NCBI GenBank assembly: GCA_029718625.1
Contig: JAINUF010000032.1
Coordinates: 248,001 to 312,000 of the forward strand
Direction: 5' to 3'
Length of the DNA: 64,000 nt
DNA from: Synaphobranchus kaupii
Lineage: Eukaryota > Chordata > Actinopteri > Anguilliformes > Synaphobranchidae
Positions 1 through 10,000 of the stretch are shown here, in pieces (the first letter of the stretch is position 1; every line of letters starts with the position of its first letter). The position numbers were made by a program, and so were the translations under genes. Below the pieces are notes generated by a model. The model made no database searches, was not told the origin of the DNA, and was given only the letters and a program-made list of their open reading frames with translations.

Positions 1-358
1 CATGTAAGTCAATGGCAGCAATGTGGTCAAAATACTCAGTCAATAAATTGTTCCCACAAAAAGATTTAATAGGTGCCTTTCCTTCATCTATTGCCTCTGC
101 ATGTGCTGATTTTTTAATATATTGTGTCGTTTGGACAGGGTATTCACATTTGTTCAGGACCAATCAGAGGGACAGGTTGAGTCCTCTTCGGCTCCACGGA
201 GCAGGCGCAGTTTGTATAAACGGGCGGCGAAAAAGACATCCGAGCTTCAATTCAGTTTTTACGAGGCCGTGGAAAGGCAATGGGTAACGTCACAGTGGCT
301 TTGTCCATATTTTTTATACAGTCTATCGTCAGAAAGCATCTTTAATGTTTTTAATTAG

Positions 359-1229
359 TGACCCACAGTCACCAACCTCGGCGTCAAAATGGACAGTGAT
401 TTTAAACTTGATAAGCAGATTAATTCTGTGGTAAAATCCAGTTTTTATCATCTGAGGCTTTTATCTAAAATTAAATCCGTTCTATCTTTTAATGATTTTG
501 AGCGAGTGATTCATGCTTTTATCTCTACCCGTTTGGACTACTGTAATGCACTCTACACTGGCGTTAACCAGGCCTCCCTTTCACGCTTAGTTAGTCCTAA
601 ACGCGGCTGCTCGTCTTTTAACAGGAACCCGCAAGCATGAACACATTACCCCTGTTCTGGCCTCCCTCCACTGGCTCCCTGTCCGTTTTAAAATTAATTT
701 TAAGATTTTCTTGTTTGTTTTTAAGTCGTTAAATGGGTTGGCGCCTCAGTACATCTCGGACCTCTTACATGTTTACACCCCCTCGAGGTTGCTGAGGTCT
801 GCTGATCAGGTGCGTCTTGTCATCCTGAAAACCAGGGGCAACCGCGCCTTTTCAGCAGTAGCCCCTAAATTACGGAACGAGCTACCCCCCCACGTCAAAA
901 TGGCCCCCACCCTAGAAACTTTTAAATCTCATCTTAAAACTTATTTTTACTCCTTGGCTTTTAATCCAGCATGAGAGTTGTGTGGTCTGTTTATCTTTTA
1001 CTGTTTTTTTGAATCACTGGTTGTTTGTTGTCTATGTGTTTTTGTGTATTTTATAAGTGCTTTTATATGCTTTAATTTATTTTACTGTGTTTTTTATTAT
1101 TTTACTGTGTTTTTTATTATTTTACTGTATTTTTTATTATTTTACTATATTTTATTTATTCTCTGTGCAGCACTTTGGTAACCTTGTTGTTTTTAAAATG
1201 TGCTATACAAATAAAGTGGATTGGATTGG
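359..1229 (+). mobile_element. 5'-truncated L2-like LINE, end of reverse transcriptase and 3' tail
   Basis: The plus strand encodes the C-terminal part of a non-LTR retrotransposon polyprotein in two frames. One block (389-640) carries the SSFYHLR and STRLDYCNAL motifs; a second (711-974) carries the FKSLNGLAPQYISDLL and FKSHLKTYFY motifs. A frameshift between them shows it is dead. The 3' end is a T-rich tract, AATAAA and short GGATT repeats, the tail style of fish L2 elements. The left flank ending at about 358 and the right flank from about 1230 resume sequence also found contiguously in gene B's intron 5 (about 14840-14880), so this is an insertion into the older transposon copy. The L2 assignment rests on motif recognition. 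Confidence 0.75.
1075..1155. repeat. 20-bp minisatellite in the LINE 3' end
   Basis: Four consecutive copies of a roughly 20-bp unit (TTTTACTGTGTTTTTTATTA with small changes) lie between the LINE coding remnant and its tail. Confidence 0.8.
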
Positions 1230-1292
1230 ATAGATAGGTAAAGTTAGCTACAAGCTAGCTAGAAGATAGCTAACTTAGTTAACGAGCTAGCT

Positions 1293-1525
1293 ATTTTTTA
1301 TTTTTTTTTGTATTTAGTTTATTTGACAGGGACAATGCTCAACAAATATATTGTGCCAGATATAGCTCAGAGCTCATTTTCATCTGTAGTCCCTGAGGGA
1401 AGGGTGATAACAGACAACATGGGAACATCTATAAGAATTACAAAAGTACAATACAAGATACAATACAACTCTAATCTACAATGCAAACATTACAAAAGGT
1501 AAATAAAATAAGAGCATTTTAGTCC
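1293..1525. repeat. Interspersed repeat inserted in the A intron 5 transposon
   Basis: Starts in a T-rich run and continues with a segment (GACAGGGACAATGC) typical of dispersed fish repeats. The flanking GCTAGCTA and TTGCTATCACC are nearly contiguous in the gene B copy near 14935, which shows the insertion directly. The family was not assigned. Confidence 0.6.
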
Positions 1526-2309
1526 ATTATTGCTATCACCAAACTATTATCTATATAGTTTGGTGATTGCTCTCCTAGTTTCCAGCATAGGCTGGCTAAC
1601 ATTAGCTAACTGCAAGTAATCGATCGTCGGTCAGGGACGTGATAATTCAAAGAGGTTATATGTATAATCAACTCATTTACAGTTGAAGTTATATTGTTCA
1701 AAATAGCCCTTATTCACCAAGACATGGTCTTACACACATTTGCCTTTAGCTTTTACTTTATTTTAAATGAACAATGTCTTTCACAGCTGCAGAGATATAT
1801 AGTTCGGTGGGAAGCACATAAAACACAACGGTCTTGGCTCCGGTCAGCCAGGATATTTTCAGAAACATGTACGTATTGGTGGTAGGCTACAACTCAGACT
1901 GGATGTTCAATAACATACATAACGTCAAGTCCTGCAAAGTAGGATTACTTAGTTAGCTGGATAGCTAATTGTACATACTAAAACCGGGAACAGCTCTTTT
2001 TACTTCAGTCCGTATTCCAGAATTAGGATGTTTTTTTCTCGGTGCAGTAGTGGTATCCAGTTAAGAAATCCTGCTTAGGTATACCCCCTGCTGTGTCAGA
2101 AAGCGTCTTTAATGTCTTTAAATCGTTTTGATAGGTAGCCTAACATTAGCTAAAAGCTAGGTAGATAAAATAGCTAGCTAACTAAGTTAACTGCAAATAA
2201 TCGTCGGTCAGGTACATTTAAGCGGATAAACCAAGGAGGTTATGTGTAAGCTACAGTTGAAGACATGATAATTTGTGGTAACGTTAGCTAACGTTACAGT
2301 TTTGGGGAG

Positions 2310-2590
2310 TAGATTTCATTACATCATTACATTCATTTAGCAGACGCTTTTATCCAAAGCTACATACAATAAGTGCATACAGACGTCATCAAGATCACTA
2401 CAGAACAGAAAAGACAAAGCACATCCTTCCCATAATGTAGCAGCTATCCCTAGTAATGAACGTTGACTGTAGTTCACAGTAAGCTGTGGGTAAATCAGCA
2501 ATACTACACTTCTATTCTAAATACTATTATAAACTATAACAAACAGACAGGAAAACACAGGGAACTAGTACCATGGTCCTAGTTTAGAAT
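2310..2590. repeat. Common teleost interspersed repeat (TTTAGCAGACGCTTTTATCC type)
   Basis: Contains the widespread fish motif CATTTAGCAGACGCTTTTAT. The corresponding places in the gene B copy (about 15712) and pseudogene E copy (about 45810) run straight from ATTTCA to GTGCTT, so this block inserted only in the A copy. A degenerate relative occurs in B intron 3 near 11155. Confidence 0.65.
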
Positions 2591-4037
2591 ATCATGTGCT
2601 TCATTTTTCACTATAGTAATACAAAAGCCTCTTGCTTGGTCAATCCAGCAGGTTGTCATAGCTCTGACTAGCTAGCACTGGAGAAAGCATAAATAACGTT
2701 ACCGCATATGCTACAAAGTGATTAACTAATATGGGCATAGGCTAGTTGTAATTTTCCTGCTGTATTAGTTGTTTGCTGTATATAGGTAGCTGTCGTATAA
2801 AACACAAATTTAGCTGTTTTTCTCCTTATGTTAGGACAAAAACAACTTGGCTTGTTTGCATTTTCATTGCCCAGCTGAACCACCGAACTGTTATAGTTCA
2901 CACGCACGTAATTTTCGTCGATTAGTAACTAAAGTTACCGAGTGGGCTTTGATATCCTTGTAAAAATTTTGTCAAATAATATAGTTTAAAATCTTTCTGT
3001 AATGATTAATTACTAAATCAGGACAGATTATTTATTCAAAATAGCCTTTATTCACCAAGACACATGCTATTACACAAATTTGCTAATCACATATTTACTA
3101 ATATTATGAATGTAGCTTTCTAGGTTCTAAAAAAAGGCTATACTATAACATTACGTTTCTTTAGGCGACTCTACCATCTACTCTCAGATGACATTATCAT
3201 ATTGCTGGGCGCCGCGATTTTTGGACCACTACGGACACCGTGAGTGAAATGAGCCGTGATTGGCTGTAGAGGCTACCCACAATCCTTAAGGAAATGGTGC
3301 AAACTGGCCCGGAGTGGGCGGGGATTTGGTAAAATGGGCGGAGAATGCTGGCTTCAACTGAATTAATGGGAGAGATCCAGCTTGTAGTTTCTAGTTTTCT
3401 ATATAGTTCGGGGATTGTTACGCCATCATTTAGAACGTTCAGGTATGGATATTCGTGTCTTGCTACGATGACAGCCGTCATCTTATCGATTCCGTGTCTT
3501 AATATTTGCTTTCCATTTGTACTAAAATGCACCCGCAAATACCTTTCCCAAACTTCCTTTCGGGCTTAGTAAATGACATTAAACATACTAAAGTAATCAA
3601 TTTGCATGACCAACTCCCACTATTTCGGGAAATTATGTAGTGACAGTCAATTTAGCATATTCATTCAGGCTAACCCGCAAAAATGAGAAATCTTTCTATT
3701 TTAGCACACGCAATCGTCTTTACACCTCGATAGTTGATCACCTCGCCTTCGACTTTTTGCGGGTGGTAACAGTTTTACATGTGCTTTAGTACACGCAAAC
3801 CTTTAGTAAATCAACCCCTAAATGTATTACAACTTAATGTATTCATGCAAGACAATGTTGATGAGTTTCATTTTGGGGCAAGGATCTATAGCAGACAATG
3901 TTAATGATTTTAGTTTTGGTGTAAGGATCTGAAGCAGAAAAGTAGTCACATCCATGTTTCAATCCCACAGCCCTCTTTTTCATACCCTGACCTCTTCTGC
4001 ACACTCCTGAACAATGAGGTTTTCTCTCTTTTTGCAG

Positions 4038-4951
4038 ATTCCCTGGACTGCATCATCTGTCCAACTGACTTCTGGACGAATGCTGAGAAGGATGAATGTG
4101 TACCCAAGCCTGTTGAGTTCTTGTCCTTCCAGGAGGTTCTGGGTATCATCCTGGCAGCATGTTCGGTCACTGGGGCCTGCATGGCCATCACGGTGGCTGC
4201 CGTGTTTTACAGACACAGGGACACACCCATTGTGAAAGCTAACAACTCAGAGCTGAGCTTCCTGCTGGTCTTTTCATTGAAACTGTGTTTCCTTTGCTCT
4301 CTTACCTTCATCGGCCGGCCCTCTGAGTGGTCCTGTATGCTGCGCCACACTGCGTTTGGGATCACCTTTGTCCTCTGCATCTCTTGTGTTCTGGGGAAAA
4401 CACTAGTGGTGTTAATGGCCTTCAGGGCTACACTTCCAGGCAGTAATGTCATGAAGTGGTTTGGGCCTCTGCAGCAGAGACTGAGTGTTCTTGCTTTCAC
4501 TCTCATACAGGTCCTTATTTGTGTGCTTTGGTTAACAATATCCCCTCCTTTCCCCAACAAGAACATGAAGCACTACAAAGAAAAGATCATTCTAGAATGT
4601 GATGTAGGATCAGCAGTGGGGTTCTGGGCTGTACTGGGTTATATTGGACTCCTCTCTATATTGTGCTTTGTTTTAGCTTTTCTGGCTCGTAAACTGCCTG
4701 ACAACTTCAATGAAGCCAAATTCATCACATTCAGCATGCTCATATTCTGTGCAGTCTGGATCACCTTTATACCAGCTTATGTCAGCTCACCTGGAAAGTT
4801 CACTGTAGCAGTGGAGATCTTTGCAATTTTAGCTTCCAGCTTCGGTCTGATCATTTGCATTTTTTTCCCTAAATGTTTTATAATATTGTTTAGGCCTGAA
4901 CAAAATACCAAAAAGCACATGATGGGGAAAATGCCATCAAAATCTCTCTGA
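4038..4951 (+). CDS. Receptor A: terminal exon 6 of a V2R/OlfC chemoreceptor (partial at window edge)
   Basis: This exon encodes the last cysteine-rich residues ([12 protein letters not shown]), seven transmembrane helices and a short cytoplasmic tail ending in a [18 protein letters not shown] motif, the hallmark of V2R/OlfC and calcium-sensing-type class C receptors. It starts after a TTTTTGCAG acceptor at 4037 in phase 1, exactly as in genes B, C and F, and is open to the stop at 4949-4951. By family knowledge it would couple to G proteins in olfactory microvillous neurons. Exons 1-5 are not in the window. Because intron 5 of the related gene B is 5.3 kb, A's exon 5 may simply lie left of position 1, so A cannot be called a pseudogene. 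Distinctive residues: SFQEV before helix 1, GKTLVV in helix 3 and FFPKC at the tail. The AATAAA found about 190 nt after the stop in B, C and F is missing here. Confidence 0.88.
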
Positions 4952-5502
4952 GACACAAAGAAATGTCAGTAATGTTGAGATGATTGTATTTAAAATGTTT
5001 GTTATCTTATGTTATTCTACTACTGTATGTTTCTTTGAGTAAAAAACATATATATCTGTAAATTTTTACCTCATCTATTTACCTCATATTTTTACCTCTA
5101 ATATTAACTAACTGGAGCAACAGACCGTCAGGGATTTCATACCATGGATGAATCGGGGTATTTGTGTTTTCTGGCATTTTTGTACATTGTGTAATTGTTC
5201 AATCCTCACTCAAAACGCACCAAGCAAAAGAACAAGACAAGTTCCTTGGAGAGCAAAGTCTGCCTGCTGTTGCTGGAGGGCAGGTAGAGTCAGTCTCACT
5301 CCTATGGGAGCTGCAGAGGGGAGATGGTGGTATTGCTGAAGTGGACTTCAGCTGCCAGCCTAACAATATACGTCATCACTGCTGGGGGTGCTTGTTTTTC
5401 AGGACTGGGAGGGCATAGCTGTTTTCAGCTCATTCTTTTGGGAGGGGAGACTTGTTTTTGTCTGGTGATCTTTTGATTGAAAAGCCCTGTGTGAATACAA
5501 CT

Positions 5503-6445
5503 TTAGAAAGGGACTCCCACAAATATCCAGTAGATGTCTCCCTGGGATGCAAAGAAACACAACATCATCAGATGCTGTTTATTGTTTATCCACCAGGCAT
5601 TTTCCATCTAACAGGAGGGGTGAACAGAACTTAGTGATTTTCTGAGCATAAAACCTCAAGAAAATCACCCAATTTTCTACTGTCATCCCCTTCACAGCCA
5701 GTTCACAGATAGATCTCTACTTCTGACACACTTATTAGAAACATGACATTTGCCAATTATGTCAGCATGAAACTCTTCAGTACAACAGTCCAATTAAAGT
5801 GATAATGTGGAATCCAAGTGATAACAAGTAGAGGGTTGGGTACTTGAAAGGGTTGGTAGGGACAACAGCTTTTTTTTTTTTTTTTATTTACAAATAATTC
5901 AAACAGGAAAATGACTCTCATTTCAACATTTCATTGAAACTAGATTTGAGAGTAAACATTTTGAAATAACCCTCATGTAACGATATAATTAGAGAGGGAT
6001 TAGTTTAGTATTTTACCCACTGCCACTGAAACATTGATGTATGATGTGAGACATGGTACAATGTAAAGCCAATTCAAGCTAAATATTACAAGTTGTTCTA
6101 CGACTTTAGAAAGGGGCTCCCACAAATACCCAGCAGATGTCTCCCTGGGATGCAAAGAAACAAAACATGATCAGATGCTGTTTATTGTTTATCCACCAGG
6201 AGGGGTGAACAGGGCTTATTTTGATTTCTGAGAATAAAATTAACACCTGCCACCTCAACACCTGAGAACAATCACAGCCAGTAGTGTCCATGAGACTCAT
6301 TGAGCTCTGCAGTTCACACAGATACATCTATCCACTTCTGACACACTTATGAGAAACACAGCATTTGCCACTTATGTCAACATGAAACACTCTTTAGTGC
6401 AACAGTCCAATTAAAGTGATAATGTGGAATCCAAGTGATAAGAAG
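5503..6445. repeat. Direct duplication of about 330 bp within the spacer
   Basis: About 5503-5830 and 6103-6445 share long stretches, for example around CCCACAAATA, GATGTCTCCCTGGGATGCAA and GATGCTGTTTATTGTTTATC, and both end in the same GTGATAATGTGGAATCCAAG segment. The same pair is present at about 48537-48870 and 49136-49490, so the duplication predates the spacer duplication. Confidence 0.8.
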
Positions 6446-6739
6446 TAGGATATATATACAGTACACACTTCTGGTGCAGAAACAGCACTTGGCTCCCACC
6501 CTTGTACCAAAATACCACCCCAGTCGTGTGTATCTATCCAGAGAATGAAAAACGAATGAAAAAACATGGCAGCGTTTAAGTATATTAATTTTCCGTATTT
6601 ACGCAATTTTTTTTAACCATTACATTTAGAAATGCATTATTTTGACCACATGGAAATACATTTTTTTTCCAGAATTTTCAGTTCATCTTGTGGAAACATT
6701 ATTATGTAATATTTTATACGTTATATTTGGGGTCTAATT

Positions 6740-7044
6740 ATGTAATATGGGCATTCTAAAGCAAGAGAGAGTTGACACTGACAGTAATTATTGCTGCACC
6801 GCTTTCACTGAGCTCATTGGTTAATGTGTCAGTGAGTTCACACACTCCTCTGTAGTTTCACTATTGTGTGTGCTTTACTGTGCCTCCTGTGAGAAGACTC
6901 ATGAGGATTGGAGACAAAATAAAAAAATTGAATCCTGACAGTTGTTCATTTTGTAAATAATACATAGCCACACCTCTGCGTGTGTGGGCTGTGCTCATGA
7001 AGGGTATTTAAACATGAGAGACAGCCACATCCTGTCCTGAAAGC
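6740..7044 (+). promoter_or_regulatory. Promoter region of gene B (type I)
   Basis: This block is conserved upstream of exon 1 in B, C, E and F, from GCAAGAGAGAGTTGACACTG to the start codon. A TATTTAAA box lies at 7005-7012, 33-40 bases before the ATG, which implies a very short 5' leader if it acts as the TATA box. B and F share a short form that lacks the GAAGGGATGCCTCTTCCTCT segment present in C and E. Confidence 0.6.
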
Positions 7045-10000
7045 ATGGAGGTGATATGGACAACGTTGGTTCTGGCACTGGTGTCTGGTGCTCTCACCCA
7101 GGCAAAGGGAAGGTCAGGGTCGGGTTGCAGACTGAAGGGGACCCCCAGGCCTGCTTCGTTCTCCCAGCCTGGGGACTTTGTGATCGGAGGCATTTTTAGC
7201 ATCCACAGCTATATGACCACCACTGAGCACAACTACAGCAGCCGACCAGAAGCACCGTACTGTACGGGGAGGTCAGTGAAGGGAGGAAGAGTGTTGTGCA
7301 GTGTGGAGGCCAATGTGTGGACAGCCATGTTTCTGATTCTGGAGATGCATAAATAAATATCAATAACATGTTTTGAAATGTATTACTTAGATCAATTGCA
7401 GAGTGTAGGGTAAAGATATTCTAATTTAAATTGCGAAACATTTATTACATTATGACCTAAACAGGTTTACTCTTCATCTTAAAAGACAAGCCTGTTAAGG
7501 TTTTGGTTTAATGAATATTGTCATTGTTGTTTTATTATGTTACACATTATTTACCTGATATACACTTTATTTCACTTTTGTTGTTTCAGTCCTAGCATAA
7601 GATATATTTTCCATCAGTTTGGACTTCAATATATGTCCCTACAGCAATCAAGTATTCACATACACCTTTTGGTTAAAAGAAAAAATTTAGCAACTGTAGA
7701 AATATATATATTCTGTAATTCTAGAAGTCAAATAACTATAAAATATATAGATGAGCTGGAACTATTTAGTATAACCCCAATAACACGATGGTGTACCCAG
7801 GTAATGCGCCACTCTTATTTTTGTTGAAATATAAAATTATTATTATATATAATTATATTATTAAATATTAATTATCGCCATTTCATACCTAGTTGCATGT
7901 TTTGTTTTGTTTCCGTGATTCTGTGTGACTCTTCATATTGTTGTTCCCGACAGTATGGATATCCGGGAAGTGCGCTTTGCTAGAACCATGGTTTTTGCCA
8001 TCAAGGAAATCAACAACAGCTCAGAGCTCCTGCCAGGTGTAACTTTGGGCTACCAGATCCATGACTCCTGCTCATCTGTCCCAGTGGCTGTGAGGTTGGC
8101 TTTCCAGCTGGCCAATGGCATTGAGCCAATCTTCTTTCCTAACCAGTCCTGCTCAAAGTCTGCCACTGTGCATGCTGTTGTGGGCGCGTCTAGCTCTACG
8201 CCCTCCATCGCCATATCCCGAATTCTTGGACCTTTCGGCATCCCCCAGGTGAGCTTCTCCTGCCCAGTCCTCCAGTGCATGTTCTGGTAAATTACCAGAA
8301 TTTAGAACTATACTATATTGATACTTCATTTGACATATAGAGAAAATATAGAGCCATTAACTAGGGATGCTCCAATATCAATCCTGGTATCGGTATCGGG
8401 TCCGATCCTGTGCTCATGTATTCGTGCTCCGATTATAAACGGTTATTCATAGAACTTTGTGGTCAGACTTTGGAACTTAGAAAATTACAATAGTCTGTCG
8501 AATTTGAGCACAGTCTATCATGTAAACAATGTTAATTTCACCTAGGATATATGTCTGCAATAAACAGACAAATGGACAGTGTTGGGGTGTAGTGTAACTA
8601 CATGTAATGTGGTTTAATTAAATTTTGCAGCAGTTTTCTGGTAGTTCAACTAATTCAAATGTGTGTAATTGTTGTAGAAGTTGAATAATTATTTGTCATA
8701 TTGAGGTGTAGTTAACTACATGAACTACCAACTACTTTTGGCCCTAAAATATATATTTCTTTCCAAATCCCTTTGAGAAAATACCGCCTCCTTTCTCTCT
8801 TTCCCCTCTAATCCTGATTGATGAAAAACTCTCCACTGTAGTTGCCAATGGCTAACTGCCAATTGCCACACATTACTAGTTCTCCCCACTGAGCTCTATA
8901 GTGGTTCTCCCCATGTACAAAAAGGCATTGCTCACACGCGCGCCATGTCTGGGAACAACCATGGTCATACTTAGTACGAGCGAATTCAACAGAAATAAAT
9001 TACTTTGCAAGCCAAAAATGCAAACTATCTCCACAGCAAAGACAACAAACACAAATCTAAGAATCTACATAAAGGTCTGTATTACCATATGGCCAATTAA
9101 AAAAATTTAAAGATAAAAGATTCTGCTCTCGCATGTAACCTGAGACGTCTATTGTTTGTACCATTGTTATGCCCTTGTTAGAAAAGGTGCAAGATTTTTA
9201 CAAAAGTAGTAAACAGAAAATGTTGCCTTGGCTTCAAATAGTGTAAAAATGAAGAGCTGCTCATTGCAAGGTGGAATTCATATTCATATTCATATCCAAA
9301 ATTTAAATTAGTAGGCCGACAGAAATACAAAACTCCCAGGCACTCTCCAATGAAAAAAGGTATTATTTAGCTATATCATCATAGAAAAGCGAAATAATGA
9401 AGCCTTTTAAAACTTTTTCACTGGACATTGAGTGCCTTGGAGTTTTGTAGTGCTGTCGGCCTACTAATTAAAAATTTCTTCTATTAAAACAATTTTGCTA
9501 GCAGAAATGACTGACCCAAAATATGTTTGGTAAAACTGAACTGATTGGACCTTCCTGAGTAATTTTGTTTTTTATGAAGTATTTTGAACTACATTTCTCT
9601 TTATGGTAGTTTGGCTGTAGTTTAATGTGAAGTGAGAGTAGTTTCCCCAACACTGCAAAAGGAAAATATTTTTGAATAATTTATATCTACAGAAATATGT
9701 CAACAGCTCTAGTGCATTAGTGCTGAATAAACACATAAGCGGGTACGTAGGTAGACAGATATATTGATTCACGAATATTCATAATTAGACCAAAGTTACA
9801 TTCACTGTTTAAAATGTGCATCTTTCCTTTTGTGGAGCAACAGGTGAGCTATTTTGCCACCTGTGCCTGTCTTAGTGACAAACTACAGTACCCCACGTTC
9901 TCCAGGACCATCCCCAGTGACTACTTCCAGTCAGCTGCCCTGGCTAGGCTAGTCAAGCATTTTGGCTGGACGTGGATCGGGGCGGTGCGGAGCGACTCTG

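Larger units (their letters stand above)
1..3818. mobile_element. Right portion of a large TIR transposon in intron 5 of receptor A
   Basis: From about 1230 to 3818 the sequence matches 14860-16952 in gene B's intron 5 and 45421-47062 in pseudogene E. It ends at 3818 with the same inverted terminus (CCCC preceded by TTTAGTAAATCAA) followed by TAA. Two insertions absent from the B copy interrupt it: a repeat at about 1293-1525 and a common teleost repeat at about 2310-2590. Bases 1-358 are the continuation left of the LINE, with only a short recognisable match near 310-358. No gene is visible; small minus-strand open frames here recur in the three copies only because the DNA is duplicated. Confidence 0.7.
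4952..7044. other. A-B intergenic spacer
   Basis: No coding exon is visible. It is closely matched by 47980-50057, the spacer between E and F. It contains a 3'-UTR-like segment, a poly-T run near 5871-5890, an internal direct duplication and, from about 6740, the conserved upstream block of gene B. Confidence 0.75.

Noticed and set aside
3197..3538. Minus-strand open frame recurring at 16316-16684 and 46428-46844
   Set aside because: It lies inside the duplicated intron 5 transposon; recurrence is explained by DNA duplication, the frame ends differ between copies and no protein family was recognised.
4207..4566. 119-residue minus-strand open frame opposite exon 6, present in five loci
   Set aside because: It is antisense to the conserved seven-helix exon and shadows its codon pattern.
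5148..5418. Small open frames after A, B and E exon 6
   Set aside because: They differ between copies, have no homology and lie in 3' flank sequence.
7272..7356. Read-through of exon 1 past its donor into a stop
   Set aside because: The GT donor with the family phase, matching the exon 2 acceptor, is intact, so the extension is intronic.
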